DNA from: Streptomyces deccanensis
Lineage (GTDB): Bacteria; Actinomycetota; Actinomycetes; Streptomycetales; Streptomycetaceae
NCBI RefSeq assembly: GCF_022385335.1
Contig: NZ_CP092431.1
Span: 1,984,001 to 2,048,000 of the forward strand
Length of the DNA stretch: 64,000 bases
Reading direction: 5' to 3'
Shown here: positions 29,117 through 37,243 of the stretch, piece after piece
Layout: every line of letters starts with the position of its first letter
Numbering within the stretch: the first letter of the stretch is position 1
Position numbers and translations under genes: made by a program
Notes under the pieces: model-generated
The model's database searches: none
What the model was told of the DNA's origin: nothing
What the model saw: the letters and a program-made list of their open reading frames with translations, nothing else

Positions 29117-29269
29117 GGATACTCCGCGGCTCGGGGTGGGGGTCTGGAGTTATTCGAAATATCGGACGATGATCAGCACGTCGAACGGCAAGATAGGGAG
29201 GTGACCGAGACAGCGTCAACGGGTCACACGGCACCGAAAGTGTCGGAAGTGATCGGAAGTGAAGGACGG

Positions 29270-29785
29270 ATGAGCGCTTTCCTGCCAGTTCCGGAGGTGC
29301 TGGCCCATCTCCGCGGGCACTGGCGGCTCCAGCGGTCCGTTCGGGACCTCGCGAACGGCGCCGAAGGGGAGTTCACCGGGACGACCGTTTTCAGCCCGCT
29401 GGACGACGGCGGTCTTCTGCACCGGGAATCCGGAACTTTCGTCTGGCAGGGCGTCCCGCGCCCCGCGGAACGCACACTGCGCTTCCTCCCGGGGGCCGCG
29501 CCCGGCACGGCGGACGTCCGTTTCGCCGACGGCCGCCCCTTCCACGACCTGGATCTGACGACCGGGCGATGGCACACGGACCACCCCTGCGTCGCCGACC
29601 TCTACCGGGGCGAGTTCGAGGTGTACGACGAGGACCGCTGGCGGACGACCTGGCGGGTCGGCGGGCCCGCGAAGGATCTGCTCCTCGTCACCGACTACAC
29701 CCGCGACCGGCCGGCCGGAGACCCCGCTTCTACTGCGCGGCGCCCAACCGCAGGTTCCAGCGGCCCGCGTGGCCCGCGACCGTGA
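29270..29785 (+). CDS. DUF6314 family protein
   Basis: A 171-aa protein of the DUF6314 type, a lipocalin-like beta-barrel of unknown ligand. Typical pieces are VLAHLRGHWRLQRSVRDL, GEFTGTTVFSPL, LLHRESGTFVWQGV and HPCVADLYRGEFEVYDEDRW. Relatives normally stop soon after LLLVTDYTR; here the frame runs on for about 27 residues of low-complexity sequence and overlaps the convergent phosphatase-fold gene by 56 bp, which suggests loss of the original stop. The ATG at 29270 has aagga upstream; a GTG at 29201 is possible but badly spaced. Confidence 0.65.
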   Translation: MSAFLPVPEVLAHLRGHWRLQRSVRDLANGAEGEFTGTTVFSPLDDGGLLHRESGTFVWQGVPRPAERTLRFLPGAAPGTADVRFADGRPFHDLDLTTGRWHTDHPCVADLYRGEFEVYDEDRWRTTWRVGGPAKDLLLVTDYTRDRPAGDPASTARRPTAGSSGPRGPRP

Positions 29786-30305
29786 CCGTCGACAGCGGAC
29801 GGATGTCCATGTTCCAGTACGACGACGGCGGGGCCTTCAGCGCGTAGACCAGGGCGGCGCGCAGCACGGACGGCTCGGCCACCGCGACGACCCGGCCGCC
29901 CTCGGCCACCGGGCGGGTCTCGAGCCAGCCGCCTATGCGGGAGATGAAGCCGATCAGTGACTCGCCGCCGTGCGGGGTGGAGTGCGGGTCGGCGAGCCAG
30001 GCGTCCACGGCCGAGGGCTCCCGCGCCATGGCCTCGCCCAGCGTGAAGCCGCGCCAGCGGCCCATGTCGCAGTCCCGCAGCGCGGGCTGGGCCAGCGGCG
30101 CGTAGCCGAGGGCGTCCCCGGTGGCCCGGCTGCGAGGCGTGGGCGAGCAGTAACGCAGCTCGGCCGCCGCCAGCGGCACCAGCTCATGGGCGGCGCGCTG
30201 CACCTCGTCCCAGCCGGCCTGGTCCAGCGGCCGGTCGTCCTCGAAACGCTCCGCGAGCAGCGAGGAGCAGCGCGCGGCGGCGACGAACGTGACCCGAAGA
30301 TGCAT
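29730..30305 (-). CDS. Histidine-phosphatase-fold protein lacking the catalytic histidines
   Basis: A 191-aa member of the histidine phosphatase (phosphoglycerate mutase) superfamily by fold. [28 protein letters not shown] and STPHGGESL match conserved positions. But the N-terminal RHG(E/Q)T that carries the phospho-accepting His is replaced by TFVAAARCSS, and the second His motif (SHG) reads VAVAEPSVLRA. It therefore cannot work as a normal phosphatase and may bind a ligand or partner. The rest is intact, so it is not a decayed gene. The 3' end overlaps the DUF6314 gene. Confidence 0.75.
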   Translation of the reverse strand: MHLRVTFVAAARCSSLLAERFEDDRPLDQAGWDEVQRAAHELVPLAAAELRYCSPTPRSRATGDALGYAPLAQPALRDCDMGRWRGFTLGEAMAREPSAVDAWLADPHSTPHGGESLIGFISRIGGWLETRPVAEGGRVVAVAEPSVLRAALVYALKAPPSSYWNMDIRPLSTVTVAGHAGRWNLRLGAAQ

Positions 30306-30411
30306 GCGGCGATGGTGGAACGGGGTTCTGCGCAGGTCAAGAGGCGTTACTCAGGAGTTACCGGGGGTACCGCGTCCGGTACTCCGGGCACGCGTCGCCG
30401 CACCCGGCCCC

Positions 30412-30855
30412 TCACTCGAACATCAGAGCCATCCACTGATCGGGCTTGGCGAGCGGCTCGAACCCGAGCTTCGCGTAGACGCCGTGCGCGTCGTGCGTGG
30501 CGAGCAGGACGCGCCGCAGACCGTACGCCCGCAGGTGCTCGCGCACGGCCGCGACCAGCGCGGTGCCGAGCCCGTTCCCGCGCGCCGACGGGGCGACGTA
30601 CACATCGCAGAGCCAGGCGAACGTGGCCCGGTCGGTCACCACCCGCGCGTACGCCACCTGCTCCCCCGAACCCACCTCGTAAGCGCCGAAGTTGAGGGAT
30701 CCCCTGATCGCGCTCTCCTGCTTCTCGCGGGCGCGGCCGAGGGCCCAGTAGGCGTCGGTGGACAGCCAGTGGTGGACCCGTCCGACGTCGATGCGTCCGG
30801 GATCGTCGGAGATCTCGTAGCCCGGGGGGACGGCGGGGTTCGACTCGTCGCTCAT
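30412..30855 (-). CDS. GNAT family N-acetyltransferase
   Basis: A 147-aa acetyltransferase. LCDVYVAPSARGNGLGTALVA contains the acetyl-CoA loop RGNGLG, and HGVYAKLGFEPLAKPDQWM is the C-terminal hallmark of this GNAT branch. Substrate unknown. Its ATG overlaps the stop of the upstream MocR-type gene by four bases (ATGA), so the two are made together; the enzyme may act on the same pathway. Confidence 0.8.
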   Translation of the reverse strand: MSDESNPAVPPGYEISDDPGRIDVGRVHHWLSTDAYWALGRAREKQESAIRGSLNFGAYEVGSGEQVAYARVVTDRATFAWLCDVYVAPSARGNGLGTALVAAVREHLRAYGLRRVLLATHDAHGVYAKLGFEPLAKPDQWMALMFE

Positions 30856-32318
30856 GGCAGGACGTTCGCAGGCCGGGCGCCCGCTGTCGAACCGTTTACG
30901 GCCTCCTCCAGCCGCCGTACCCCTTCCGCGATCTCGCCCGCGCCCGCGACACCCGCGAAGCTCAACCGCAGGTGTCCGGCCGGGGGTTCGGCGCTGAAGT
31001 AGGGGCGGCCGGGGGTGACGGCGACACCCGCGCGGAGGGCGGCGGCGACCAGGGCGGGTTCGTCGGTGCCGTCGGGGAGCCGCAACCAGAGGTGGTAGCC
31101 GCCGGAGGGGATGTGGGGCAGGGCGAGTTGAGGCAGGCGCGACCGCAGCCCGGAGGTGAGTGCGACTCGTCGGTTCTGCAACTCCCTTGCGACCGACCGG
31201 AGATGGCGGGGCCAGGCGGGCGAGCCGACGAGTTCGAGGGCGGCCTCCTGAAGGGGGCGCGGCACGAAGAAGGTGTCGACGACCTGGATGGCGCGCAGCC
31301 GTTCCAGGACCGGGCCCCGCGCGGCCAGGGCACCCACCCGGAAGCTGGGCGAGGTCGCCTTGGTCAGCGAGGAGACGTGCACGACCACGCCGTCGGGATC
31401 GTCGGCCGCCAGGGGCCGGGGCAGGGGCCCCGCGTCCTCGTGCGCGAGACGGCGCACGAAGTCGTCCTCCACGACGAAGGCCCCCGCCGCGCGGGCGATC
31501 CGCAGCACCTCGCCCCTGCGGTCGGCCGACAGGACGGCACCGGTGGGGTTCTGGAAGAGCGGCTGGCAGACGAGGACCCGGGCGCCGGACGCCTTGAACG
31601 CGTCGGCGAGGAGAGCGGGTCTGACCCCGTCGGCGTCCACCGGCACCGGCACCGGCCGCAGGCCGGCCGCCCGGGCGATCGCCAGCATGCCGGGGTAGGT
31701 GGGCGATTCGACGAGTACGGGCGCCCCGGGCGGTGCGAGGGCGCGCAGGGCGGTGGTCAGGGCGGACTGGCCGCCTGCCGCGACGATCACCTCGGCCGCG
31801 GTGATCCCTCCGCCGATGCTCCGCGCGAACCACTCGCGCAGCTCCGGCACCCCCTCGACCGGCGGCCGCGCCCACACCCCGGGCCGGCGCCCGGCCCTGG
31901 ACAGGGCGGCGCCCATCGCCTGCTCCGGCTGCAGCGACGGGTGCAGATAGCCGCCGTTGAACTCGATGACGCCGGGCGGCGGGGAGGCGAGCGAGACCAG
32001 GACCCCGGAGGCGTCCACCGTGCGGGGCGAGGGCTCGGCGCTGCCGTCCGCGCTCAGCGCGACCTCCTGCCAGGAGGTGTCGCCCACGGCCGCCGTGGCG
32101 CCCTCGCGCGGGCCGGCCCGGAAGGCGCCCGCCCCCGGCCGGGTCACCACGAGCCCCTCGGCGGACAGCTGCGCCAGGGCCCGCGACACGGTCACCGGGC
32201 TCACCCGGAACCGCTCGACGAGGGCACGACTCGACGGCAGCTTTCCACCCACGGAGTAGCGGTCGAGCTCCTTCCGCAGCTGTTCCACCAGTTCCGCGAC
32301 ACTGCTACGCTCTTGCAT
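30852..32318 (-). CDS. MocR-type GntR regulator with aminotransferase domain
   Basis: A 488-aa regulator. The N-terminal winged helix is GntR type (GGKLPSSRALVERFRVSPVT, residues about 24-43). A fold-type I aminotransferase-like domain follows, with GGQSALTTALRAL, QPLFQNPTGA (the N and P of the PLP site) and the Schiff-base Lys in VSSLTKATSPSFRVG. Such proteins sense PLP or amino compounds. It is divergent from an EamA transporter whose ATG overlaps its own, so it very likely controls that gene and itself. TATTCT eight bases before the ATG suggests a leaderless transcript. Confidence 0.85.
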   Translation of the reverse strand: MQERSSVAELVEQLRKELDRYSVGGKLPSSRALVERFRVSPVTVSRALAQLSAEGLVVTRPGAGAFRAGPREGATAAVGDTSWQEVALSADGSAEPSPRTVDASGVLVSLASPPPGVIEFNGGYLHPSLQPEQAMGAALSRAGRRPGVWARPPVEGVPELREWFARSIGGGITAAEVIVAAGGQSALTTALRALAPPGAPVLVESPTYPGMLAIARAAGLRPVPVPVDADGVRPALLADAFKASGARVLVCQPLFQNPTGAVLSADRRGEVLRIARAAGAFVVEDDFVRRLAHEDAGPLPRPLAADDPDGVVVHVSSLTKATSPSFRVGALAARGPVLERLRAIQVVDTFFVPRPLQEAALELVGSPAWPRHLRSVARELQNRRVALTSGLRSRLPQLALPHIPSGGYHLWLRLPDGTDEPALVAAALRAGVAVTPGRPYFSAEPPAGHLRLSFAGVAGAGEIAEGVRRLEEAVNGSTAGARPANVLP

Positions 32319-32339
32319 GAGAGCAGAGAATAGCGCTAT
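32306..32339. promoter_or_regulatory. Overlapping divergent starts and operator
   Basis: The minus-strand ATG (32316-32318) and plus-strand ATG (32317-32319) share bases in gcatga. TACGCT (32306-32311) lies five bases before the plus ATG; minus-strand TATTCT lies eight before the minus ATG. A 10-bp palindrome atagcgctat (32330-32339) overlaps the minus -10 and is a candidate MocR operator. Confidence 0.5.
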
Positions 32340-33330
32340 CGCCGATTCCTCAGTAGCGGTGGGCACGGGCACGCGGCAGGACACCGAGCCGGGACCGACC
32401 ACTCCGGGAGCCCGTGCCGCCGGCGCGGCTCCCGCCGCTGCCCGCCCCGCCGCGCTATCGCGCGGTCAGCGACTCCGGGCCGGCGGCACGCTCCAGGCGG
32501 CCCTCGGCGTCACTGCCTTCTCCCTCACGTTCCCTGCCACCGCGTGGGGTCTGGAGGGCTTCGGGCCCTGGTCGCTGGTCGCCGTGCGCAGCGCCCTGGC
32601 GGCCGTCATCGCGGGTGTCTGTCTGCTGGTTCTGCGGGTGCCCCCGCCGGGGCGTCGGCACTGGGCCGGGCTCGCGGTGGTGGCCGCCGGTGTCGTGCTG
32701 GGTTTCCCGATGCTGACCACGCTCGCGCTCCAGACCTCCACCACCGCGCACGCCGCCGTCGTGGTCGGTCTGCTTCCGCTGACGACCGCCCTGTTCTCGG
32801 CACTGCGGATGGGCAGCCGCCCCTCGCGCACCTTCTGGGCGGCCGCGCTCGCCGGAGCCGCCGCGGTGCTGGTGTTCACCGTGACCCAGAGCGGCGGCTC
32901 GCTCACCACGGCCGACCTCTACCTCTTCGGCGCCCTGCTGGTGTGCGCGGCCGGCTACACCGAGGGCGGGCGACTGGCCCGGGTGATGCCCGGCTGGCAG
33001 GTCATCGGCTGGGCCCTGGTGCTCTGTCTGCCGCTGAGCGTGCCGGGCGCGCTGCTGGCCCTGTCGTACGAGCCGGCGCAGCTGACGGCGCACAGCGTGG
33101 CCGGGCTGCTGTGGGTGGCGGCCGGGTCCCAGTTCCTGGGGCTGGTCGTCTGGTACCGGGGTATGGCGGCGATCGGCATACCGAAGGCCAGCCAGTTGCA
33201 GCTGGCGCAGCCGCTGCTCACACTGGTGTGGTCGGTGCTGCTCCTCGGTGAGCAGCTCACCCCGGCCGCGCCCCTGACGGCCGCCGCGGTACTGGTCTGC
33301 ATCGCGGTCACCCAGCGCTCGTCCGCCTGA
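32317..33330 (+). CDS. EamA family (DMT) transporter
   Basis: A drug/metabolite-superfamily permease, 337 aa, with ten hydrophobic segments in two EamA halves (about 55-185 and 195-330). FSLTFPATAWGLEGFGPWSL opens the first half, and LGLVVWYRGMAAIGIPKASQ the second. It probably exports an amino acid or related metabolite. The first 45 residues are a Pro/Ala-rich hydrophilic leader, so a later start is possible; the ATG at 32317 is kept because a -10-like box precedes it. It is divergent from the MocR regulator. Confidence 0.8.
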   Translation: MRAENSAIADSSVAVGTGTRQDTEPGPTTPGARAAGAAPAAARPAALSRGQRLRAGGTLQAALGVTAFSLTFPATAWGLEGFGPWSLVAVRSALAAVIAGVCLLVLRVPPPGRRHWAGLAVVAAGVVLGFPMLTTLALQTSTTAHAAVVVGLLPLTTALFSALRMGSRPSRTFWAAALAGAAAVLVFTVTQSGGSLTTADLYLFGALLVCAAGYTEGGRLARVMPGWQVIGWALVLCLPLSVPGALLALSYEPAQLTAHSVAGLLWVAAGSQFLGLVVWYRGMAAIGIPKASQLQLAQPLLTLVWSVLLLGEQLTPAAPLTAAAVLVCIAVTQRSSA

Positions 33331-33440
33331 GTCGGGCGCGGGAGCGCGTGAGAGCCGTACTCACCCCGGTCCATTCGGCGCCGCCCGCAATAGACTGCGG
33401 TCACGGACCGCCACTCCCGTGCGAGACGAGGAGGCCCCCG

Positions 33441-33635
33441 ATGCAGGCAGCCAAAGGCGACACCCTGTTGGTGCACGGCAGGACCGTCGGGCACCACGAC
33501 CGGACCGCGGAGGTCCTGGAGGTGCTCGGCCAGAACGGGAACCCGCCCTACCGGGTCAGGTTCGACGACGGGCACGAGGCCCTGATGTCCCCGGGCCCCG
33601 ACACCGTCGTCCGCCACCTCGGAGAAACCGAGTAA
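33441..33635 (+). CDS. DUF1918 domain protein
   Basis: A 64-aa protein of the DUF1918 family, a small SH3-like fold of unknown role. It shows the typical GDTLLVHGRTVGHHDR, EVLEVLGQNGNPPYRVRF and DDGHEALMSPGPD. The ATG at 33441 follows gaggaggcccccg. It stands alone, downstream of the EamA gene by about 110 bp. Confidence 0.8.
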   Translation: MQAAKGDTLLVHGRTVGHHDRTAEVLEVLGQNGNPPYRVRFDDGHEALMSPGPDTVVRHLGETE

Positions 33636-33776
33636 CGACAGCCCCGACGCCCCGGCCCCGACACCCCGTTTCCGTCAGTCAGCGAGGCGCTCCCGCCGAC
33701 CGCCGGCAGTGGTCGGCGGAAACGCGTGCCGTCGCGCCCCTCCGCGTGCGTATGATCACGCCACTCGAACACGGGG

Positions 33777-34427
33777 GTGGGGTGCGTGGCGGTGAGCGGC
33801 GGCAGCCGATGGAGACGCGGGGTGGCGGGGGCGGTGACGGCGTGCCTGCTGCTCGCCGGTTGTGCCTCCGGCGGCACACCGGCCACCACGGCCGTCCGCA
33901 CCCCCGTGCCCGTGCTGCGCGTATCGCACGTCCGGCAGGCGATGCCGGACGCGGCCGCTCTGCCGGGCTGGGACAACGTCGTCAAGCCGACCGCCGACGC
34001 GGACCGTTTCCTGTGTCAGAACCTGTTCACCGATGAGTGCGACGACCTGGTGGCCCTCGGCCAGTCGGAGTTCACGCGGGGAAGACGGACACCGCAGGAG
34101 TGGGTGCGCCTGAGCTTCACCCTGTACTCCTTCCGGAGCGAGCGCGCGGCGCATGACCTGTACGCCGCACTGGACCTGGGCGGCACCGGGCTCACGCTCT
34201 CCGGCTCGGTCGGTGACGAGCACGAGGTGACCCGAAGGAAGGTCGGCGAGGCGACCACGCTGTCCATCAAGGCCCGTACGGGCAACACGGTCCTGTGGGT
34301 CTTCGCCCTGGGGTCGAAGCAGACCGCCACCAGCGAGCGCGCCGAAGAGGCGTTGCGGCTGATGGACGAGCGCACCCGGCAGGCCAAGAGCGGTGTGCGG
34401 CCCACCGCCGGTGCCTCCATTTCCTGA
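33777..34427 (+). CDS. Putative lipoprotein
   Basis: A 216-aa exported protein. The N-terminal signal ends in the lipobox LLLAGC (Cys near residue 29), so the mature part is anchored to the outer face of the membrane. The mature domain, with WDNVVKPTADADRFLCQ and WVRLSFTLYSFRSERAAHDLY, looks like a streptomycete-specific lipoprotein of unknown function. It has two cysteines besides the lipid site (FLCQ, DECDD). The start is uncertain among GTG codons at 33777, 33786 and 33792. TATGAT at 33751-33756 is a good -10 candidate. Confidence 0.7.
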   Translation: MGCVAVSGGSRWRRGVAGAVTACLLLAGCASGGTPATTAVRTPVPVLRVSHVRQAMPDAAALPGWDNVVKPTADADRFLCQNLFTDECDDLVALGQSEFTRGRRTPQEWVRLSFTLYSFRSERAAHDLYAALDLGGTGLTLSGSVGDEHEVTRRKVGEATTLSIKARTGNTVLWVFALGSKQTATSERAEEALRLMDERTRQAKSGVRPTAGASIS

Positions 34428-34441
34428 GCTGCGGATCGCCG

Positions 34442-35701
34442 TCAGCGTGCGGTGCGGGTCGGCTGTGGGTAGTGGTCGGTGACCACTCGGGCCATGGCGC
34501 CGATCTTGTCCTCCTTGACCTCCTTGGCCGAGAAGAAGACGTGGCCGCGTGCCTCCGGGTAGTCGCGGGCCAGGGTGAGGTGGCGGGACAGTTCGGCCGG
34601 GTCCTGCCAGGCCGCGGGCTGCGCCGGGTCGCCCGCCTTGTAGAGGGCCTCCCCGATGTACAGCCGCGTCCCGCTGCCCTGGGCGGTCTTCGCCCACCAG
34701 GGCAGGAGCTTGGCGTAGTCGGCGGCGGTAAAGCCGATGTTCCAGTACAGCTGCGGGACGATGTAGTCGATCCAGTTCTCCCGGACCCATTTCCGGGTGT
34801 CCGCGTGCAGGTCGTCGTAGGTCTGCACGCCCGCCCGGGTGTCCGAGCCCAGCGCGTCGGTCTCGGCGTTGCGCCACACGCCGAAGGGGCTGATCCCGAA
34901 CTGGGTGCCGGGGCGGATCGTCTTGATCTGGGCCGCCGTCTCCCGCACCAGCAGGTCGATGTTGGCGCGCCGCCAGGCCGCCCGGTTGGGGAAGCTCCCG
35001 CCGTACGCGTCGTACGCCGCGTCGTCGTCGAAGACCTGGCCCGCCACCGGGTACGGGTAGAAGTAGTCGTCGAAGTGCACGGCGTCCACGGCGTACCTGC
35101 GGACGGCGTCGAGCATGGCCTTCTCCACGAAGGCGCGGACGGCGGGGATGCCGGGGTTGTAGTAGAGCTTGCCGCCGTAGGGGACGACCCAGTCGGGGTG
35201 CTGCCGGGCCGGATGGGAGGCGACCAGCCGGCTCGGGTCGGTGTGGACCGCGACCCGGTACGGGTTGAACCAGGCGTGCAGTTCCAGCCCACGGGCGTGT
35301 GCCTCCTTGACGGCCGTGCCCAGCGGGTCCCAGCCGGGGTCCTTGCCCTGGGTGCCGGTGAGGTACTGCGACCACGGCTCGTACGGGGAGGGCCAGAGGG
35401 CGTCGGCGCTCGGGCGGACCTGGAAGATCACCGCGTTGAGGCGGCGCTCCACGGCGGTGTCGAGGTGGGCGAGGAGTTCCGCGCGCTGCTGGGCGGCGGT
35501 CAGGCCGGCCTTCGAGGGCCAGTCCCGGTTGAGGACGGACGCCAGCCACATGCCGCGCAGCTCGCCCTCGCCGGCCCTGCGGCGCGGACTCGGGTCGCCG
35601 CCGGCGATGGCGGTGCCCGCCACCACGCCGCCCGCGGCCACGACGGTCGCCGCGGCGGTCGCCCAGAACGCCCGCCGTGACATCCGTGGCTTCCGATGCA
35701 T
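34442..35701 (-). CDS. Tat-exported GH10-like glycoside hydrolase (YngK/DUF187 type)
   Basis: A 419-aa predicted extracytoplasmic glycoside hydrolase of the family-10-like GHL10 group, implicated in cell-wall glycan or exopolysaccharide cleavage. The twin-arginine signal is SRRAFWATAAATVVAAGG. The barrel shows ELRGMWLASVLNRDWPSK, VIFQVRPSADALWPS, LHAWFNPYRV and DAVHFDDYFYPYP, the last holding the likely catalytic Asp pair. The ATG at 35701 has ggaggt upstream; an ATG six codons in would still keep the Tat motif. Convergent with the lipoprotein gene; the pair may share an envelope role. Confidence 0.82.
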   Translation of the reverse strand: MHRKPRMSRRAFWATAAATVVAAGGVVAGTAIAGGDPSPRRRAGEGELRGMWLASVLNRDWPSKAGLTAAQQRAELLAHLDTAVERRLNAVIFQVRPSADALWPSPYEPWSQYLTGTQGKDPGWDPLGTAVKEAHARGLELHAWFNPYRVAVHTDPSRLVASHPARQHPDWVVPYGGKLYYNPGIPAVRAFVEKAMLDAVRRYAVDAVHFDDYFYPYPVAGQVFDDDAAYDAYGGSFPNRAAWRRANIDLLVRETAAQIKTIRPGTQFGISPFGVWRNAETDALGSDTRAGVQTYDDLHADTRKWVRENWIDYIVPQLYWNIGFTAADYAKLLPWWAKTAQGSGTRLYIGEALYKAGDPAQPAAWQDPAELSRHLTLARDYPEARGHVFFSAKEVKEDKIGAMARVVTDHYPQPTRTAR

Positions 35702-35878
35702 CCTCGTACCTCCGCCTACCGCGTCACGCCTGTCCGCCCCGGCGCGGACCGATCCCGGACCAGCCTTCCATGTGACACCCGGAATACTGATCAGTAGGCG
35801 TCGCGGGTAACGTGCAGGTTTGGCGCAGGCCCCCACCAGGGGTATCTGCCGGCCAAGAACACCACTGAAAGGGACGAT

Positions 35879-36754
35879 GTGACGGACATCCCGGCGGGAG
35901 ACATTGCACGCGTCGGAGTCGTGGGCTGCGGCCAGATGGGAGCGGGCATCGCCGAGGTGTGCGCCCGCGCCGGACTGGACGTCAAGGTCGCCGAGACCAC
36001 CGGCGAAGCCCTGGAGATCGGCCGTACCCGGCTGTTCAACTCCCTGTCCAAGGCCGCCGAGCGCGGCAAGATCACCGAGGCCGAGCGGGACGAGACCCAG
36101 GCGCGCCTGAGCTTCACCACCGATCTCGGCGAGTTCGCCGACCGTGACCTCGTCATCGAGGCGGTCGTGGAGAACGAGCAGGTGAAGACGGAGATCTTCC
36201 AGGTGCTCGACCAGGTGGTGACCCGCCCGGACGCGATCCTCGCCTCCAACACCTCCTCGATCCCGCTGGTGAAGCTCGCGGTCGCCACCTCGCGGCCGGA
36301 CCACGTCATCGGCATCCACTTCTTCAACCCGGCCCCGGTGCAGAAGCTCGTCGAGCTGATCCCGGCGCTGACCACCTCCGAGGGCACGCTCAGCCGGGCG
36401 CAGCTGTTCGCCGAGAAGGTGCTCGGCAAGCACGCCGTACGGGCCCAGGACCGCTCGGGCTTCGTCGTCAACGCGCTGCTGGTGCCGTACCTGCTCTCCG
36501 CGATCCGGATGTTCGAGTCGGGCATCGCGGGCCGCGAGGACATCGACAACGGCATGGAGCTGGGCTGCGCCCACCCGATGGGCCCGCTGAAGCTGTCCGA
36601 CCTGATCGGCCTGGACACCATCGTCTCCATCGCCAATTCGATGTACGAGGAGTACAAGGAACCGCTGTACGCCGCTCCCCCGCTGCTCCAGCGCATGGTG
36701 GACGCGGGGCGGCTCGGCCGGAAGTCCGGGTCGGGCTTCTACGCGTACGCCTGA
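35879..36754 (+). CDS. 3-hydroxybutyryl-CoA dehydrogenase family protein
   Basis: NAD(P)-dependent oxidation of 3-hydroxyacyl-CoA (or the reverse reduction of acetoacetyl-CoA), 291 aa. The N-terminal Rossmann fold begins VGVVGCGQMGAGIAEVCARA. The catalytic His is in VIGIHFFNPAPVQKL, after the Ser/Asn of ASNTSSIP. The C-terminal dimer domain contains DRSGFVVNALLVPYLLSAIR. Start is a GTG at 35879 after aaaggga. It stands alone, so it may serve polyhydroxybutyrate, fatty acid breakdown or the ethylmalonyl-CoA route. Confidence 0.88.
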   Translation: MTDIPAGDIARVGVVGCGQMGAGIAEVCARAGLDVKVAETTGEALEIGRTRLFNSLSKAAERGKITEAERDETQARLSFTTDLGEFADRDLVIEAVVENEQVKTEIFQVLDQVVTRPDAILASNTSSIPLVKLAVATSRPDHVIGIHFFNPAPVQKLVELIPALTTSEGTLSRAQLFAEKVLGKHAVRAQDRSGFVVNALLVPYLLSAIRMFESGIAGREDIDNGMELGCAHPMGPLKLSDLIGLDTIVSIANSMYEEYKEPLYAAPPLLQRMVDAGRLGRKSGSGFYAYA

Positions 36755-36796
36755 TCCCCGGCAGTCCGGTTACGCACCGTCAGTTCCCTTGCGCGT

Positions 36797-36829
36797 ACGG
36801 GCCCGGCACCCACGAGGTGCCGGGCCCGT
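36797..36829 (+). terminator. Terminator hairpin
   Basis: Perfect 14-bp arms acgggcccggcacc (36797-36810) and ggtgccgggcccgt (36816-36829) around cacga, 40 bp past the dehydrogenase stop. Confidence 0.7.
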
Positions 36830-36958
36830 CGCATTCACACACCGTGTGCGCGGCGGACACGCATATGCCGTTCGCACACTCTCCCCACCCGTCCACCAGG
36901 CGAGTTGACTTCACGTGCGCATGCAAGGGATGCGCTGACTACAGAGAGGAGCGGACTC

Positions 36959-37216
36959 GTGGCCATCGACCCCGAGCATCCCGTGCACCACGGCGAACTC
37001 GCTGAGTTACGCCGCCGCCTGGATGTGGCGCACACACGCGTCGAAGGAGGGCTGACCCTGCTGAGCCACCGCGCCGAACAGAGCGCCAAGGAACTCGACG
37101 ACCTCAACACCCGGGTCGTCACCCTGGAGCACGCCCGCTGGCCGCTGCCCGCGGTGGCGGCCCTCACGGCCCTGGGCGCCCTCGTGGTGTCCATCTGGCA
37201 GGCGCTGGGCCGTTAG
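36959..37216 (+). CDS. Small coiled-coil protein with C-terminal membrane anchor
   Basis: An 85-aa protein. Residues 10-60 (HGELAELRRRLDVAHTRVEG and what follows) are strongly helical with heptad spacing of Leu and Val, a likely coiled coil. Residues about 62-82 (LPAVAALTALGALVVSIWQA) form one membrane segment at the very C-terminus. The GTG at 36959 has agagagga eight bases upstream; earlier in-frame starts lie in non-coding-looking DNA. Function unknown; similar tail-anchored coiled coils accompany phage holins, but nothing phage-like is nearby. Confidence 0.65.
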   Translation: MAIDPEHPVHHGELAELRRRLDVAHTRVEGGLTLLSHRAEQSAKELDDLNTRVVTLEHARWPLPAVAALTALGALVVSIWQALGR

Positions 37217-37243
37217 GGTCCCTCGGGCGGGACGCGCGGGGAT

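Noticed and set aside
29150..29170. AT-rich ttattcgaaatatcgg upstream of the GH51 gene as a LacI-type operator
   Set aside because: Only the central ttcgaa is self-complementary; flanks do not pair, and it matches no operator I know.
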